55,018 nt of DNA from Rikenellaceae bacterium (GCA_017936385.1 JAGBFQ010000011.1:1-55018), one strand, 5' to 3'; counted from the first letter of the stretch, positions 35,885-44,793 are shown. Notes: generated from the sequence alone by a model not told the origin. Numbers and translations are program-made.

Positions 35885-35905
35885 CGTAATTATCGGCTCC
35901 GTTGC

Positions 35906-36349
35906 CTATTTTTCAATCGGTGTTGCGGCGTCGTACATTTCGCGCGTGAAAGTGAACAGCGAAGTATTTACATCAGTTTTCTTGTTATAAGATTTTTTGT
36001 AATTACGCCAATCCAAAGGATTCGAATCAGACTTATCTTCATAGATATAAGACAATACTCTATCTTCATTAAAGATAATGCAAACAGAGTCACAACCTAT
36101 CAATCCTAAACTTGAAAAATCGCAGCCTGCATCGTAAGGACAGAGTTCAACCTTAGACTCCCAAGATTTTCCATTGGAGATTTGTACTTCAAAATTCTCA
36201 TCAGAATAAGGACGTCTACCTATGAGTTTTATGTTGACACCACTTTGGTTTTGATATTTGGTTTGGTGGTGTGTTGATTTATCAACGCTACAAGCAACAA
36301 TAGTGATAATGGCAACACAACTAAACAATAAATATAGTATTTTCCTCAT
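35906..36349 (-). CDS. small lipoprotein of unknown function
   Basis: A 147-residue protein beginning MRKILYLLFSCVAIITIVAC, with a lipobox IVAC, so it should be lipidated. The mature part has VNIKLIGRRP, several cysteines (CPYDAGCDF, GCDSVCII) and a Tyr/Asp-rich end. No known domain is recognised. I chose ATG 36349 over a longer frame. The region is AT-rich compared with its neighbours, suggesting recent acquisition. Confidence 0.7.
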   Translation of the reverse strand: MRKILYLLFSCVAIITIVACSVDKSTHHQTKYQNQSGVNIKLIGRRPYSDENFEVQISNGKSWESKVELCPYDAGCDFSSLGLIGCDSVCIIFNEDRVLSYIYEDKSDSNPLDWRNYKKSYNKKTDVNTSLFTFTREMYDAATPIEK

Positions 36350-36430
36350 AAGTAATAATTTTAGTCCACCCAATAAGGTTCGTAAGAGTTAAACAAATCA
36401 TCTATATCTGCATCTGTCCCCCCCGCAGGG

Positions 36431-38317
36431 TTATCTTCCGCCGCGACGTTGTTGCTCGCGCAGTTGGGCTTGTTGCGCCTTCAGAGCCTCCTCGTAGCGT
36501 TGTTGGAATTTGCTCTTCTTGCGGGGCTTCTTGGCGGCCTCGGCCATCTTGGCGCGAACCTTGTTGTCGTCAATCATCGCGCGGATGGCAAACATTTGCA
36601 GCAAGGTGATGAAGCTCGACAAGGTGTAGTAGTAGCACAGACCGCTCGCGTAGTTGTTCATGAAGAACAACATCATGATGGGCATCATCCACACCATCAT
36701 AAACTTCATGCCGGGCATTTGTTGTTGTCCCGTGTTGCGCATGTTGATGAGCGACGAGATGACCAGCATTGCCGACATCAGCAGTGCGAACAGACTCACG
36801 TGGTCGCCATAGAACGGAATGTTGAACGGCAGGTTGATGATGCTGTCGTAGCTCGAAAGGTCGTCGGCCCACCACAGTTTCTCGCCACGCAGCTCAATCG
36901 ACGCGGGGAAGAAACGGAACATCGCCCACAGAATAGGCAACTGAATCAACATCGGGATGCAACCGCTCATCGGGCTGATGTCGGCCTTTTTGTAGAGGTC
37001 CATCATAGCCTGTTGTTTCTTCATGGCATCCTCCTGACGCGGGTACTTCTCGTTGAGGGCGTCGATTTCGGGCTTGAGCACGCGCATCTTGGCCGACGAT
37101 TGGTACGACTTGTAGGTCAGCGGGAAGATGACAATCTTGATGATGATGGTCATAATAAGGATAATCCAGCCGAAACTTGCGATATACTTGTTCAAAAAGT
37201 CGAACAGAGGAATCACAAACCAGCGGTTCATCCAACCAACAAGCGAACCGCCAAGCGGAACCAGATACTCAAAGCCGAGGTCGTACTTCTCCAGCAGGTT
37301 GAACTTGTTGGGACCGAAGTACCATTGGAATCCGTAGACGTTCTTGTCGGGCGAGTAGGGGACACCCAGCACGGCCGAGAAGTCCTTAATCATTCCCGCA
37401 TAGGGTTTGTAGGTCGAGTAGCCAACCTCGCCGTCTTGGAAGTCGTCCTTAGCCACCAGAATCGACGAGAAGAACTGTTGTTTGAATGCAACCCACTCCA
37501 ACTTCGAAGTGATTTTCTCGCTCTTCGAAGTGCCCTCTTTGCCCAGAGGCAGCTCCTCGGGTTTCTTGTCGCCGGGGTAGCGATAGGCCACGGTGGTGTA
37601 GTTGTTCTCGTTTTCGAAGCCCTTCTCTTGTTGGGGCGACGAGTTTTTCCACACAATCTCGAAGTCATATTGCGAGGCCATCAAGTGTGCAACGCCCGAG
37701 AAGTCGATGTCGAAGTCGAGCATGTAGTTGTCGCGGTAGATGGTGTAGACGTAGTCCAGGTGTGCGGTCGAGTCAATGGCCAAGCGCATACGAACCTGTT
37801 TGGACTCCTCGCCCTCGCTCCAAGCGGTATCGGGAGCAATGCACTCAAAGTTGTAGTTGCCGGTCTGAATCTGCAAGTTCTTAAATCCCTTCTGGATGAA
37901 GAACTCAACATTGAAGCGCTCGGTTCCGGGGACGAACATCCTCAACGGCTCGCCGCCGTATTTGTTATATTCCACGAGGGTCACCTCGTTGATTTGTCCG
38001 CCGCGGGTCGAGAACTCATATTCGGCAACCTCATTGGCCAGAGTGAAGATTTGGGTTTCGGTAGTTTGTGCTGCATAGAGTTCCTCGCCGATGTTGGCGC
38101 GGAGAATCTCCTCTTCCGAAAGTTTTTTGTTTTGGTCGGCTTGTCCGATGGTTTGGCTGGCGGCTGCGGCCAACTCGCGCTGTGCCTCAACGAAGGCCAC
38201 CGAGTCCTGTTTCACACGTTCGGCTTGGTATTTGGCAGCCTGCTTGCCGCTGTACCACGTGTAGCCGAACATAATTAATCCAATCAGAACAAGTCCGATA
38301 ATCGACTTTTTATCCAT
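36431..38317 (-). CDS. yidC: membrane protein insertase YidC
   Basis: Inserts and folds inner-membrane proteins, with or without SecYEG. The 628-residue protein has an N-terminal membrane anchor (IGLVLIGLIMFGYTWYSG), a large periplasmic beta-sandwich domain, and a C-terminal insertase domain with several helices (from about residue 360) including SFGWIILIMTIIIKIVIFPLT and the SAKMRVLKPEIDALNEKY cytosolic segment. It ends with a basic tail. Typical of the long Gram-negative YidC. Confidence 0.96.
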   Translation of the reverse strand: MDKKSIIGLVLIGLIMFGYTWYSGKQAAKYQAERVKQDSVAFVEAQRELAAAASQTIGQADQNKKLSEEEILRANIGEELYAAQTTETQIFTLANEVAEYEFSTRGGQINEVTLVEYNKYGGEPLRMFVPGTERFNVEFFIQKGFKNLQIQTGNYNFECIAPDTAWSEGEESKQVRMRLAIDSTAHLDYVYTIYRDNYMLDFDIDFSGVAHLMASQYDFEIVWKNSSPQQEKGFENENNYTTVAYRYPGDKKPEELPLGKEGTSKSEKITSKLEWVAFKQQFFSSILVAKDDFQDGEVGYSTYKPYAGMIKDFSAVLGVPYSPDKNVYGFQWYFGPNKFNLLEKYDLGFEYLVPLGGSLVGWMNRWFVIPLFDFLNKYIASFGWIILIMTIIIKIVIFPLTYKSYQSSAKMRVLKPEIDALNEKYPRQEDAMKKQQAMMDLYKKADISPMSGCIPMLIQLPILWAMFRFFPASIELRGEKLWWADDLSSYDSIINLPFNIPFYGDHVSLFALLMSAMLVISSLINMRNTGQQQMPGMKFMMVWMMPIMMLFFMNNYASGLCYYYTLSSFITLLQMFAIRAMIDDNKVRAKMAEAAKKPRKKSKFQQRYEEALKAQQAQLREQQRRGGR

Positions 38318-38400
38318 TTCCTATAAGTTTGTTTATTTAGCACACGACCCCCGTCTTGTCGGCGGGGGTTGTGATTAGATGTCTTATTGTAGTAGTTCTG

Positions 38401-40029
38401 CTACTTGTTTTTGCTCTCGTACTCGCATGCGGCCTTCACGAAGTCCACAAACAACGGGTGCGGATGCATAACGTTGCTCTTGTACTCCGGGTGGAAGTTC
38501 ACAATGATGTACCAGGGGTGACCCTCCAGCTCAAACACCTCAACCAAACCGGTCTCGGGGTTCACACCCACGGGTTTCAGACCTGCCTCCTTAAACTCAT
38601 TGAGGTACTTGTTGTTGAACTCATAGCGGTGGCGGTGACGCTCCGAGATTGCGGTTGTACCGTAAATCTTGGCGCAGTGCGAATCATCGGTCAGTTGGCA
38701 AGCGTAAGCACCTTGACGCATTGTGCCGTCGATGGTGGTCATGCTCTTTTGCTCGGCGCAAAGGTCCAAAACGGGGTACGAAGTTCCGTGATACTCGGTC
38801 GAATCGGCATCCTTGTGACCCAGCACGTTGCGGGCGAAGTCGAGGATTGCGGCGTGCATACCCAAGTTGATACCGAACAACGGGATGTTATTCTCGCGGG
38901 CATAGCGCACAGCCTCCACCTTGCCATCAACACCACGTTGTCCGAATCCGGGAGCTACCAGCACTCCCGAAGCGCCTTTCAGCAGACCTTCAACAGTGTC
39001 GGCGGTTACGGTTTCGGCGTTGATATAGTTGATGCGTACTTTTACGTCATTGGTGGCACCTGCGTGAATGAACGATTCCGAAATCGACTTGTAGGCGTCG
39101 GGCAATTCGACATATTTACCAATCAGAGCGATATGAACCTCTTTGTCGGTGTGTTTCACACGGTTGACATAATCCTCCCAATCGCTCATGTCGGCTTCGT
39201 GCAGACCCGGCAGATTGAGTTTGTCGAGGGTTACGTCATCCAAGTGTTGGGCGTGCATCTTGAGGGGGACCTCATAGATTGTGGGTACGTCAATCGACTC
39301 AAACACAGCGTTTTGGTCGACGTTACAGAACAGAGCCACCTTGCTGCGAACCTCCTCATTGAGCGGGTGTTCGGTACGCAGAACCAACATGTCGGGTTGG
39401 ATACCATACTCTTGCAGCGTCTTAACTGAGTGTTGCGTAGGTTTGGTTTTCAGCTCGCCGTTGGCAGCCATGTAGGGAACCAGTGTCAGGTGAACCACGG
39501 CCGTGTTTCGCGGACCCAGCGAGTAGCGCAGCTGGCGCACAGCTTCGATATAAGGCAGCGACTCCAAGTCACCAACCGTACCACCGATTTCGGTGATGAT
39601 AATATCGTATTTGCCCTGTTTGCCGAGTTTGAGTATCGAGCGTTTGATTTCGTCGGTGATATGAGGAACAACCTGCACGGTTTTACCTTGATACTGTCCG
39701 CTACGCTCCTTGTTGATAACGTTTTGGTAGATACGTCCCGTAGTCACACCGTTGGCCTGCGAAGTGGGGGTACCGGTGAATCGTTCGTAGTGACCCAGGT
39801 CGAGGTCGGTTACGGCGCCATCCTCGGTAACGTAGCACTCGCCGTGCTCGTATGGGCTGAGCGTTCCGGGGTCGACATTGATGTAAGGGTCGCACTTCTG
39901 ATTGGTGACCGAGTAACCTCTGGCCTGCAACAACTTGGCCAGCGAAGCTGCGATGATACCCTTGCCGAGCGACGAAGCAACACCACCCGTCACAAAGATA
40001 TACTTTGTCTGTTTTTCACTCTTTTCCAT
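38401..40029 (-). CDS. pyrG: CTP synthase
   Basis: Makes CTP from UTP with ATP and glutamine. The 542-residue protein has the N-terminal synthase domain (FVTGGVASSLGKG, DPYINVDPGT) and the C-terminal glutamine amidotransferase domain, with GINLGMHAAI in place of the usual GICLGMQ nucleophile segment. In this translation Cys is replaced by Asn at the GICLG position, which is unusual and might mean loss of glutamine use, though the whole domain is otherwise present. It lies 83 bases upstream of yidC on the same strand. Confidence 0.93.
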   Translation of the reverse strand: MEKSEKQTKYIFVTGGVASSLGKGIIAASLAKLLQARGYSVTNQKCDPYINVDPGTLSPYEHGECYVTEDGAVTDLDLGHYERFTGTPTSQANGVTTGRIYQNVINKERSGQYQGKTVQVVPHITDEIKRSILKLGKQGKYDIIITEIGGTVGDLESLPYIEAVRQLRYSLGPRNTAVVHLTLVPYMAANGELKTKPTQHSVKTLQEYGIQPDMLVLRTEHPLNEEVRSKVALFCNVDQNAVFESIDVPTIYEVPLKMHAQHLDDVTLDKLNLPGLHEADMSDWEDYVNRVKHTDKEVHIALIGKYVELPDAYKSISESFIHAGATNDVKVRINYINAETVTADTVEGLLKGASGVLVAPGFGQRGVDGKVEAVRYARENNIPLFGINLGMHAAILDFARNVLGHKDADSTEYHGTSYPVLDLCAEQKSMTTIDGTMRQGAYACQLTDDSHCAKIYGTTAISERHRHRYEFNNKYLNEFKEAGLKPVGVNPETGLVEVFELEGHPWYIIVNFHPEYKSNVMHPHPLFVDFVKAACEYESKNK

Positions 40030-40055
40030 TGTGTGTAGTATTGTATTGTTGATTA

Positions 40056-42005
40056 CTATGCTTGTTTTTCTTCGGCGTCGATAGCCTGCACTTTTTTGAT
40101 GGTGTCGGCCATCTCCTCCTTGGCTTTGGTGATTTTGATGCGAACCTCGGCAATCAGCGACTCGGCGTTCTTGCTGCCCGCAAAGAAACCGATATTGTTC
40201 TCCAGCGTTGCGATGTCGGCCTCCAACTGTTTAACCTTGTTGTAGAGTCGTTCGCGCTCATAGCGGAGTCGTTTGTCGCCGCTCTGTTTGAGATTCGAGA
40301 TGCGGTTGCGGAACTTGTCGAAGTTGCGTTCGCGCTCACTGCCACGCAGTGCGCCGAACAGTTTATCGACAACCTCTTTGTATTGTTTTTGGATAGTCTC
40401 TTTTTGTTTGATGGGCACGAAGCCGATTTCGCCCCAACGGCGTTGGAACTCTTTGATGGCTTCGAACGTTACGCCTGTCACATCGAAGGCGGCCATCTCC
40501 TCCAGCAGCGCGCGTTTGCGGTTCAAGTTCTCCTTGTGCTCGGCGTCCACGCTCGAGAAGTGGCTTGCTTTGCGCTCGAAGAAGGTGTCGCAAGCGGCGC
40601 GGAAACGTTTCCACACGGCATCCGATTGGCGACGGGGCACGGCGCCGATTTCTTTCCATTGGTGTTGCAGTTCGATAAGGCGGTCGCCGGTGGTTTTCCA
40701 GTCGTCGCTGTTCATGATAGCCTCGGCCTGTTCGCAAATCTGGGTTTTCAGCGCAAGGTTGTCCTCCATTTGGTCTTTCAGTCCGCTGTAGTAGTTGCGT
40801 TTGCGCTCGAAGAAAGCGTCGCAAGCCACGCGGAAACGCTCATAGATGCGTGAGTTCTCCTTCTTGGGTGCAAAACCGATGGTTTTCCACACTTTTTGGA
40901 TTTCCAACAACTTCTCCGAAGCCTTGTTCCACTCCTTGCGCGACTCGCACGGGGTAGCATTCAGCTCCTCGGTTTGCTCACACAGTTTGGTCTTAAGTTC
41001 CAAGTTCTGTTGTTGCTCTTGTTTGATTTCCTCGAAGTGTTGTTGGTGGCGTTTGTTGATGCGCGAGCTGGCCTCCTTGAAACGCTCCCACAGGCTCTCC
41101 TTGTATTCCGAAGCCACGGGGCCTATCTCACGCCAGTCGTCGTGCAGTTTTTGTAGGCTGTGGAAGGCGCTCACGACCGAAGGCTCAAGGATGAGGGCTT
41201 CGGCTTGCTCGCACAATGCGACTTTGGCCTCGTAGTTGCGTTTGAGGTCCATGTCGCGCAGCTCTTTGTTGATTTTGATATACTCGTAGAAGTTCTCTAC
41301 GTGGTGGTTATAGGTCTCCCACATATCCTTCACGTTGGCTTGGGGTACGGGTCCTGCCTCTTTCCAGCGTTGTTGCAGTTCGCGGAACGCTGCGAAGGTG
41401 TGGTTCATTGTTTCATTGCTGTTGATGAGAGCCTTCAGTTCCTCAATGATAGCCATCTTGACCTTCAGGTTCTCCTCTTTACTCTGCTCCAGACCGGCCA
41501 GGTATTCGTCGCGTTTGGTGCGGTACTCGGCAATCAGCGCTTTGAGAGCTGCCTCGTTCATGTCGGTGGGCAGGTTGAGGTTGTCGGGGTCGCCACCCGT
41601 TTCGACAGCCTCGCGTCTGAGGTTTTCGATTTCGGCCTTGTGCGCTTTGTAAAAAGCGATTTTGATGGCCTCGATGGTGGCACGGAGCGTTTGCACAGGT
41701 TCGTTGTGCACCTTATCGGCCAGGATTTCGACCAATTCGGCTTTGGTTTTGCCCGCATACGTTGCGGCCGACACGGATTCTACCTCGCCACTTTCGGTGT
41801 TATCCTCGCCCAGCGACACCTCCTCGCTTTCGGCAGCGAGCATGGCCTCTTCGTCCGAGAAATCGACTTGTGGGGTCAAGTCCTCTTCGGCAGTTGGGTT
41901 TTGGTTTTGTGTGGTTTGGTTTTCGGGGGCTTGTTGTTGCACATCCTCGGCATTGTTGCCGACTTGTTCCACGGGAACAGACTCTGGTGTTTTCATGGTA
42001 ACCAT
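40056..42005 (-). CDS. DUF349 domain protein
   Basis: A 649-residue protein with an acidic, Gln/Glu-rich N-terminus, then repeated DUF349 units with the pattern WKEAGPVP / WREIGPVA / WKEIGAVPRRQSDAVW / WGEIGFVP. DUF349 is related to DUF4349-like helical repeats and its function is unknown. Mostly helical and cytoplasmic, no signal peptide. ATG at 41996 (MKTPESV) is an alternative start. It lies 26 bases before pyrG, so may share a transcript. Confidence 0.88.
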   Translation of the reverse strand: MVTMKTPESVPVEQVGNNAEDVQQQAPENQTTQNQNPTAEEDLTPQVDFSDEEAMLAAESEEVSLGEDNTESGEVESVSAATYAGKTKAELVEILADKVHNEPVQTLRATIEAIKIAFYKAHKAEIENLRREAVETGGDPDNLNLPTDMNEAALKALIAEYRTKRDEYLAGLEQSKEENLKVKMAIIEELKALINSNETMNHTFAAFRELQQRWKEAGPVPQANVKDMWETYNHHVENFYEYIKINKELRDMDLKRNYEAKVALCEQAEALILEPSVVSAFHSLQKLHDDWREIGPVASEYKESLWERFKEASSRINKRHQQHFEEIKQEQQQNLELKTKLCEQTEELNATPCESRKEWNKASEKLLEIQKVWKTIGFAPKKENSRIYERFRVACDAFFERKRNYYSGLKDQMEDNLALKTQICEQAEAIMNSDDWKTTGDRLIELQHQWKEIGAVPRRQSDAVWKRFRAACDTFFERKASHFSSVDAEHKENLNRKRALLEEMAAFDVTGVTFEAIKEFQRRWGEIGFVPIKQKETIQKQYKEVVDKLFGALRGSERERNFDKFRNRISNLKQSGDKRLRYERERLYNKVKQLEADIATLENNIGFFAGSKNAESLIAEVRIKITKAKEEMADTIKKVQAIDAEEKQA

Positions 42006-42084
42006 TTTATTTTTAGATACTTACGTTAAGTGCGCGTTGGGTGTTTTCTAAAGGTTCGCATCAAAAAGCACTCCGGCACAAACG

Positions 42085-42092
42085 CAAATGTA
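42085..42092 (-). promoter_or_regulatory. DUF349 gene promoter -7 box
   Basis: TACATTTG on the minus strand, 80 bases before the start. Confidence 0.45.
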
Positions 42093-42186
42093 GATTAAAA
42101 AAAGCAAACTCGCAACCAAATCATTCATAATTTACCTCTTTAATAAACTTTTTTTCGCTAAAGCGAATAATGTCACCAAAAAAGAT

Positions 42187-42194
42187 TAACTTTG
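42187..42194 (+). promoter_or_regulatory. ackA promoter -7 box
   Basis: TAACTTTG, 92 bases before the ackA start. The leader then holds a two-part hairpin at 42212-42243 (CCCC/GGGG outer, TCGG/CCGA inner). Confidence 0.5.
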
Positions 42195-42286
42195 CGCTCC
42201 GGAGCCAAATACCCCGTCGGGCGTGAGTGTGCCGAATGAGGGGATTCTGAAAGAAGCAAAAACACAAAATATAAAACAACAAAATC

Positions 42287-43495
42287 ATGGTAATTCTTGT
42301 ATTGAATTGCGGAAGTTCGTCGATTAAGTACCAAGTAATCGACATGACTTCCGAGACACAAAACACACTGTTGGGTAAAGGTTTGGTTGACCGTATCGGT
42401 TTGGCCGAGGGTGTCTTGACCCACAAACCCCAAGATGGTCGCGCTCCCTATGAGTACAAGGGCGCAATCCCCAACCACACCGAGGGTATCCGTCTGATTA
42501 TCGAGGCTTTGACCGACTCTGCACATGGCGTTATCGCGTCGCTCGATGAACTGAATGCCGTAGGTCACCGCGTGGCTCACGGTGGTGAGTATTTCTCGGA
42601 GAGTGCGTTGGTCAATGACGATGTAATCGCCAAAATCCGTTCGTGCTTCGAGCTGGCTCCCCTGCACAACCCCGCAAACCTTGAGGGTATCCTGTCGATT
42701 CAAAGCCTGCTGCCCACAATACCTCAGGTGGCAGTGTTCGACACCTCGTTCCACCAAACAATCCCCGCCGAGAACTACCTCTACGCTCTCCCCTATGAGT
42801 ACTACGAGAAGTACCGCGTTCGTAAATACGGTTTCCACGGCACAAGCCACAAGTTCGTTGCACGTCGCGGCGCGGAGTTTGCAGGTCTTGACATCAACAA
42901 CTCCAAAATCATCACCTGCCACATCGGTAACGGAGGTTCGGTGACCGCTGTGCTGAACGGCAAATCGTTCGACACCTCGATGGGATTCACCCCTCTGGAT
43001 GGTCTTGTGATGGGTACCCGTTGCGGCTCGGTTGACGCAGGTGCTGTTCTCTACGTTGGTGAGAAAGAGGGACTTGACTACGCAGCGCTGAACACCGTAC
43101 TCAACAAAAAATCGGGTATCGAGGCTCTGACCGGCGTGTCGTCGGATATGCGTGATGTGGATGCTGCTTTCGATGCGGGTAACCCTCGCGCCATTGTCGG
43201 CCGTAACCTCTACTACTCGAAGGTTGCAGGTTTCGTTGGCGAGTACGCTGCCAAGATGAACGGCGTTGATATGGTTATCTTCACCGGCGGTGTTGGCGAG
43301 AACTCCAAAGACCTGCGCGAGTACGTGAGCGACCGTTTGGCATTCCTCGGCGTGGAGTACGACAAGGAGCTGAACAACAAGACACGCGGTACAGACACCA
43401 TGCTCTCGACTCCCGAGTCGAAGGTTAAAGTGGCCGTTATTGCAACTAACGAGGAGTTGGTGATTGCAACCGATACGTTTAATTTGGTAAAATAA
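42287..43495 (+). CDS. ackA: acetate kinase
   Basis: Converts acetyl phosphate and ADP to acetate and ATP. The 402-residue protein has VLVLNCGSSSIKYQV-type start (VILVLNCGSSSIK), the FDTSFHQTIP, GFHGTSHKFV and GNGGSVTAV motifs, and the DTSMGFTPLDG segment. Length and motifs fit AckA better than butyrate kinase, although the partner gene next door is a phosphate butyryltransferase type. Confidence 0.95.
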   Translation: MVILVLNCGSSSIKYQVIDMTSETQNTLLGKGLVDRIGLAEGVLTHKPQDGRAPYEYKGAIPNHTEGIRLIIEALTDSAHGVIASLDELNAVGHRVAHGGEYFSESALVNDDVIAKIRSCFELAPLHNPANLEGILSIQSLLPTIPQVAVFDTSFHQTIPAENYLYALPYEYYEKYRVRKYGFHGTSHKFVARRGAEFAGLDINNSKIITCHIGNGGSVTAVLNGKSFDTSMGFTPLDGLVMGTRCGSVDAGAVLYVGEKEGLDYAALNTVLNKKSGIEALTGVSSDMRDVDAAFDAGNPRAIVGRNLYYSKVAGFVGEYAAKMNGVDMVIFTGGVGENSKDLREYVSDRLAFLGVEYDKELNNKTRGTDTMLSTPESKVKVAVIATNEELVIATDTFNLVK

Positions 43496-43513
43496 ATAAA
43501 ACTCAGACACACA

Positions 43514-44419
43514 ATGATTAAACATTTGGAAGAGATTGTTGAGGCTGCAAAACGCGGCCCGAAACGTCGCCTGGTGGCTGCTTATGCCCAGGATTCACAC
43601 ACCATTGAGGCTGTAAACGACGCTGTGGAACTCGGTTTCATCGAGGGCGTGCTGGTTGGTGACAAAGATGTTATCACCGCAGTTTGCGCCGACAAGGGTA
43701 TCGACCCCGCTAAATTCGAAATCATCGACATCAAAGAGGATGTTGATTGTGTAGCCAAAGCCGTTAAGATGGTTCACGACGGCGAGGGCGACATCCTGAT
43801 GAAAGGACTCGTGTCGTCGGACAAATACGTGCGCGGTATCCTTAACAAGGAGTATGGCCTGCTCATCCCCGGCGGTGTATTGAGCCACGTTGCAATTTTC
43901 GATACCCCCAAATACCACAAGCTCATTTTGGTGTCGGACGCAGCTATTATTCCTGCCCCCACCTTCGAGCAAAAAGAGTGGGAGTTGCGCTACCTGGCCG
44001 AGGTCGCACAAGTGCTGGGCGTGGAGCAACCCAAAATCGCCTGCCTTGCACCGAGCGAGCAACTGCTGCCCAAGATTGTGTCGAGCGCCGAGGCTTACCA
44101 ACTGCACACCAATGCAGCCGAGGGTAAATATGGCAACGTGCTGGTTGAGGGTCCCCTGTCGATTGACGTAGCTCTCTACCCCGAGGTTGTTGAGACCAAG
44201 AAGTACAAAACCAACGGTGTTGCAGGTGACGCAGACTGTCTGTTGTTCCCCAGCATCGAGGCAGGTAACACCTTCTTTAAATTGGCTACCCACTGGTGTG
44301 GTGCTCGTCTGGCTGCGCTGGTTAAGGGTACAACCAAACCTTGCATCTTGACTTCGCGTGGCGACAGCCGCGACTCGAAACTCGCGTCGATTGCTCTGGC
44401 TGCCATCTCGGTGAAGTAA
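43514..44419 (+). CDS. ptb: phosphate acyltransferase (Ptb-type)
   Basis: Transfers an acyl group between CoA and phosphate. The 301-residue protein has MVHDGEGDILMKGLVSSD and the KYHKLILVSDAAIIPAPTFEQK segment. The length and the absence of the long N-terminal part of Pta fit phosphate butyryltransferase. Its place 18 bases after ackA suggests the pair makes acyl phosphate and then carboxylate plus ATP. Acetyl versus butyryl use cannot be decided from the sequence. Confidence 0.85.
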   Translation: MIKHLEEIVEAAKRGPKRRLVAAYAQDSHTIEAVNDAVELGFIEGVLVGDKDVITAVCADKGIDPAKFEIIDIKEDVDCVAKAVKMVHDGEGDILMKGLVSSDKYVRGILNKEYGLLIPGGVLSHVAIFDTPKYHKLILVSDAAIIPAPTFEQKEWELRYLAEVAQVLGVEQPKIACLAPSEQLLPKIVSSAEAYQLHTNAAEGKYGNVLVEGPLSIDVALYPEVVETKKYKTNGVAGDADCLLFPSIEAGNTFFKLATHWCGARLAALVKGTTKPCILTSRGDSRDSKLASIALAAISVK

Positions 44420-44483
44420 GCAAAATCCCCCACATATTTAAGGTATTTTGTTAAAAAATATTTAAAAGGGTTATAAGAAATAT

Positions 44484-44527
44484 TTAAAAGGGTTGTTCTG
44501 CGCGTGGTTGCAGAATAGCCCTTTTTG
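44484..44527 (+). terminator. terminator after ptb
   Basis: AAAAGGG pairs with CCCTTTTT, with inner TTCTGC/GCAGAA, followed by T residues. It separates ackA-ptb from the pheA leader. Confidence 0.75.
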
Positions 44528-44590
44528 TTGTTTTGGGGTCGAAACTGCAAAAAAATAGAGAAAAAAGGTACAATCTATCAAAAAAATACC

Positions 44591-44598
44591 TACATTTG
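44591..44598 (+). promoter_or_regulatory. pheA operon promoter -7 box
   Basis: TACATTTG fits the Bacteroidetes -7 element and places the start of transcription near 44605, so the leader would be about 190 bases. No good TTTG is visible at the normal upstream distance. Confidence 0.55.
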
Positions 44599-44621
44599 CA
44601 TTCGGACTGCGCTTGTCCACA

Positions 44622-44651
44622 ATGCAAAACAATACTAAAGAAGAGGAGTGA
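44622..44651 (+). CDS. short upstream ORF overlapping the leader peptide
   Basis: ATG CAA AAC to TGA encodes nine residues (MQNNTKEEE). Its stop overlaps the leader-peptide ATG as TGATG, and its GAA GAG GAG codons form the ribosome site of the next ORF. Translation coupling is possible, but this could also be chance. Confidence 0.3.
   Translation: MQNNTKEEE
44642..44648 (+). promoter_or_regulatory. strong Shine-Dalgarno site of the leader peptide
   Basis: AGAGGAG ends two bases before the ATG at 44651. Such a good match is rare in Bacteroidetes genes, which mostly lack one. Confidence 0.6.
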
Positions 44652-44725
44652 TGACACATTCGCCGTTTATGAAACAATACTACTTTTATTACTGCGCGAG
44701 CGGTCGGGTAGCGCTATGTCAATAA
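44651..44725 (+). CDS. Phe/Tyr leader peptide of the pheA operon
   Basis: A 24-residue ORF containing MKQYYFYYC: four Tyr and one Phe codons in a row of five (44678-44692), plus another Phe at residue 6. It ends TAA at 44723-44725. An internal in-frame ATG at 44669 gives an 18-residue version. It fits the amino acids made by the operon downstream, as leader peptides of attenuators do. No protein function is expected. Confidence 0.75.
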   Translation: MTHSPFMKQYYFYYCASGRVALCQ

Positions 44726-44787
44726 GGCGAAAATGTTGTACACAAAATATAATCCCGACCTGAATAGTTGAAAGGTTGGGATTTTTT
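44702..44787 (+). promoter_or_regulatory. transcription attenuator of the pheA operon
   Basis: Segment 1, GGTCGGG (44702-44708), lies within the leader ORF after the Tyr/Phe run. Segment 2, CCCGACC (44754-44760), can pair either with segment 1 (antiterminator) or, extended as AATCCCGACC, with segment 3, GGTTGGGATT (44774-44783), to form a 10-bp terminator stem followed by six T. Segment 1 may also sit in the loop of an AGCG/CGCT hairpin (44699-44702 / 44712-44715). The terminator ends 6 bases before the pheA ATG. Confidence 0.75.
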
Positions 44788-44793
44788 ACGAAT

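Noticed and set aside
44776-44793. pheA start at the upstream alternative codon at 44776
   Set aside because: It lies inside the terminator stem; ATG 44794 gives the usual N-terminus.
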